DNA from: Pseudonocardia bannensis
Lineage (GTDB): Bacteria; Actinomycetota; Actinomycetes; Mycobacteriales; Pseudonocardiaceae
Length of the DNA: 64,000 nucleotides
NCBI RefSeq assembly: GCF_012911875.1
Contig: NZ_JAAXKZ010000015.1
Coordinates: 1 to 64,000, forward strand
Direction: 5' to 3'
Shown here: in pieces, positions 62,527 through 64,000 of the stretch
Layout: every line of letters starts with the position of its first letter
Numbering within the stretch: position 1 is the stretch's first letter
The notes under the pieces: generated by a model
Told to the model about the DNA's origin: nothing
Seen by the model: the letters and a program-made list of their open reading frames with translations, nothing else
Databases searched by the model: none
Translations under genes and position numbers: made by a program

Positions 62527-63159
62527 ATGACCGCGACCGCACCGGCCGAGACCACCACCTACACCATCGAGGGCCGGCTGCTGGAGGTCTGCACCTGCGC
62601 GGCGGTCTGTCCGTGCTGGGTGGGCATGGACCCCGACGGCGGGAGCTGCGAGGGGGTCGTCGCCTGGTGGGTCGACCAGGGCACCGTGCAGGGTGTGGAC
62701 GTCTCGGACCGCGGGGTGGTGCTGTCCGCGTCCATTCCGGGCAACGTGCTGGCAGGCGGCTGGAAGGTCGTGGTCTACGTCGACGACCGGTGCTCGGAGG
62801 AACAGCAGCAGGCGCTGCTGAGCGTGTTCAGCGGTCAGCTCGGTGGGGCCGTCGCCGATCTCGCCGCGTTGATCGGGGAGATCGTCGCCGTGGAACGGGC
62901 CCCCATGACGTTCACCGCCGAGGGCGGCGAGGGCACGCTGAAGGTGGGCGACGTCGTGGAGGCCCGGATCACGCCCTTCCAGGGTGCCACCGGACAGGCC
63001 ACGCAGCTCAGGGACACCGTGTTCAGCACGATTCCCGGTTCGCCCGCCTTCCCGGGAACGGCGCCGGTCTACCGCCGGACGGGCGCTCTACTCGGCACCT
63101 CCGACATCGACCTGAGCGGGAAGAACTCGGTGCAGGGCGCGTTCCGGTTCTCGGCCTGA
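62527..63159 (+). CDS. DUF1326 family protein
   Basis: 210 residues. The conserved N-terminal cysteine cluster EVCTCAAVCPCWVG and CEGVVAWWVDQGT are diagnostic for DUF1326; the rest is beta-rich. Cysteines suggest metal binding. ATG at 62527 has GAGGAGGG about 6 nt upstream. It is followed by a DUF2182 membrane protein, its habitual neighbour. Confidence 0.88.
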   Translation: MTATAPAETTTYTIEGRLLEVCTCAAVCPCWVGMDPDGGSCEGVVAWWVDQGTVQGVDVSDRGVVLSASIPGNVLAGGWKVVVYVDDRCSEEQQQALLSVFSGQLGGAVADLAALIGEIVAVERAPMTFTAEGGEGTLKVGDVVEARITPFQGATGQATQLRDTVFSTIPGSPAFPGTAPVYRRTGALLGTSDIDLSGKNSVQGAFRFSA

Positions 63160-63171
63160 GCGAGGCCTGCC

Positions 63172-64000
63172 GTGCCCGCCGATCTCGCCACCCGCACCCA
63201 TCGCGACCCCGGCCCGCTGTTGTGGGCAGTGGCGGCCGGATGCTGGCTCGTCACCGTCGAGCTGATCCTCCTCGGGGGTGACCGGCTGGGCCATCACGGC
63301 ACGCTGCCCGGGCAGCCGGGCTGGCCGTGGCCGGCGCGGCTCGCGATGTTCCTCGCCGTCTGGCTGGTGATGGTCGGCGCGATGATGTTGCCGACGACGG
63401 TGCCGATGGCACGGCTGTTCGTTCCGGTGAGCGCGCGAGCGCCGCGGACCGGGGCCGTCCGGGCGGCCTTCGGATCCGGATACGTCGCGGTATGGACGGT
63501 GTTCGCGGTCGTCGCGCTACTCGGTGACGCGGCGGTGCGGGCGCTGGTGGCGGGCTCGGACTGGCTCTCGGCCCGGCCGGGCCTGGTCCTCGCGGTCGCG
63601 CTGCTGGTGGCGGGGGCGTTCCAGTTCAGCCCGCTGAAGAACGCCTGCCTCACCGCCTGCCGCAACCCGGTCGGGTTCCTGTGGCAGCACTACCGCCGGG
63701 GGGTGGGCAGTGCGTGGCGGCTGGGCGTGCGGCACGGGCTGTCGTGCCTGGGCTGCTGCTGGGCGCTGATGCTGGTGATGTTCGGGACAGGTACCGGCAG
63801 CCTGGCCTGGATGCTGGCGCTCACCGCGGTGATGGTGGCCGAGAAGACCACGCGGTGGGGTGCGCGGCTGGTGGCGCCGATCGGACTAGCGCTGATCGCC
63901 GCCGGGATCAGCGCGGCGCTGCCGCTGCTGGGTGTGGTGCCCCCGGGGAGGGCGGGGGCACCCGTCGGGCACGACCACGGCGCGGACGCCGCCCTGGTCG
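63172..64000 (+). CDS. DUF2182 integral membrane protein (incomplete at window end)
   Basis: At least 276 residues, open to the last base. Several spans are evident (LARLAMFLAVWLVMVGAMMLPTTVPM; RRGVGSAWRLGVRHGLSCLGCCWALMLVMFG), including the family's MMLPTTxPM and CxxCCWALMxxMF motifs, thought to bind metal. GTG start at 63172 lies 12 bp after the DUF1326 stop. The true stop lies beyond 64000. Confidence 0.85.
   Translation, partial: MPADLATRTHRDPGPLLWAVAAGCWLVTVELILLGGDRLGHHGTLPGQPGWPWPARLAMFLAVWLVMVGAMMLPTTVPMARLFVPVSARAPRTGAVRAAFGSGYVAVWTVFAVVALLGDAAVRALVAGSDWLSARPGLVLAVALLVAGAFQFSPLKNACLTACRNPVGFLWQHYRRGVGSAWRLGVRHGLSCLGCCWALMLVMFGTGTGSLAWMLALTAVMVAEKTTRWGARLVAPIGLALIAAGISAALPLLGVVPPGRAGAPVGHDHGADAALV

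Overview
The window is high-GC actinobacterial chromosome. GTG starts are frequent, several starts look leaderless (TANNNT 6-8 nt before the start codon), and many families are mycothiol- or F420-type. Gene order from lepA through the transglutaminase/alpha-E/ATP-grasp trio, rpsT, holA, comEC, comEA, degV, octT, gpgP and rsfS to nadD matches the Mycobacterium tuberculosis Rv2404c-Rv2421c neighbourhood. Together with a pSAM2-type integrative element this suggests a Pseudonocardiaceae member, probably Pseudonocardia; the genus is an inference.

Layout. 1-11.8 kb is accessory metabolism and regulation: an FAD protein, an LLM oxidoreductase, a thioesterase, an XRE regulator, a crotonase, a sirtuin, barstar, an MDR dehydrogenase, MarR, MOSC and nitronate monooxygenase. 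It also carries three decayed genes. 11.8-32 kb is the conserved block: lepA, a broken mscL, cynS, the trio, rpsT with a structured leader, holA, thrC under a SAM-I riboswitch, comEA-comEC, degV, octT, gpgP and rsfS. 45-64 kb is nadD, a disulfide-type oxidoreductase, an SOS-box alkB, a ChrB-like protein with an MFS pump, an RsdA-type anti-sigma factor, a DsbA-like/VWA/MoxR cluster, baeRF10, a PDZ lipoprotein, a RecQ-PRTase fusion, a LuxR/AAA regulator and a DUF1326-DUF2182 pair.

The most notable feature is a 13.15-kb actinomycete integrative and conjugative element (32031-45183) sitting inside the 3' coding end of nadD. A 14-bp core (TACATCTCGAAGCG on the minus strand) is present at both ends. 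The native nadD tail is stranded at the left end next to rsfS. The element supplies a new in-frame tail (HLYRDEKP), so NadD stays intact with a swapped C-terminus. The right half is a compact, largely overlapping module: small spread-type genes, an FtsK/TraSA translocase, a RepSA-type initiator, Xis and a tyrosine integrase. A GntR regulator with palindromic operators faces it. The cargo is an AT-richer two-gene CBASS-like defence unit (S-4TM pore-former and CD-NTase), flanked by two unusual membrane-anchored proteins and IS481 debris.

The insertion separates nadD from rsfS-gpgP-octT, genes normally contiguous in relatives. Other points for a second look are the one-base frameshift in mscL, the comEC frame that stays open antisense through all of thrC, the 38-bp perfect palindrome at 3463-3500, and several gene remnants (SnoaL-like, mycofactocin MftD-like, mycothiol-isomerase-like, OmpR-type regulator, SARP/BTAD regulator). 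All functional assignments rest on motif and family recognition by eye; no database search was run.
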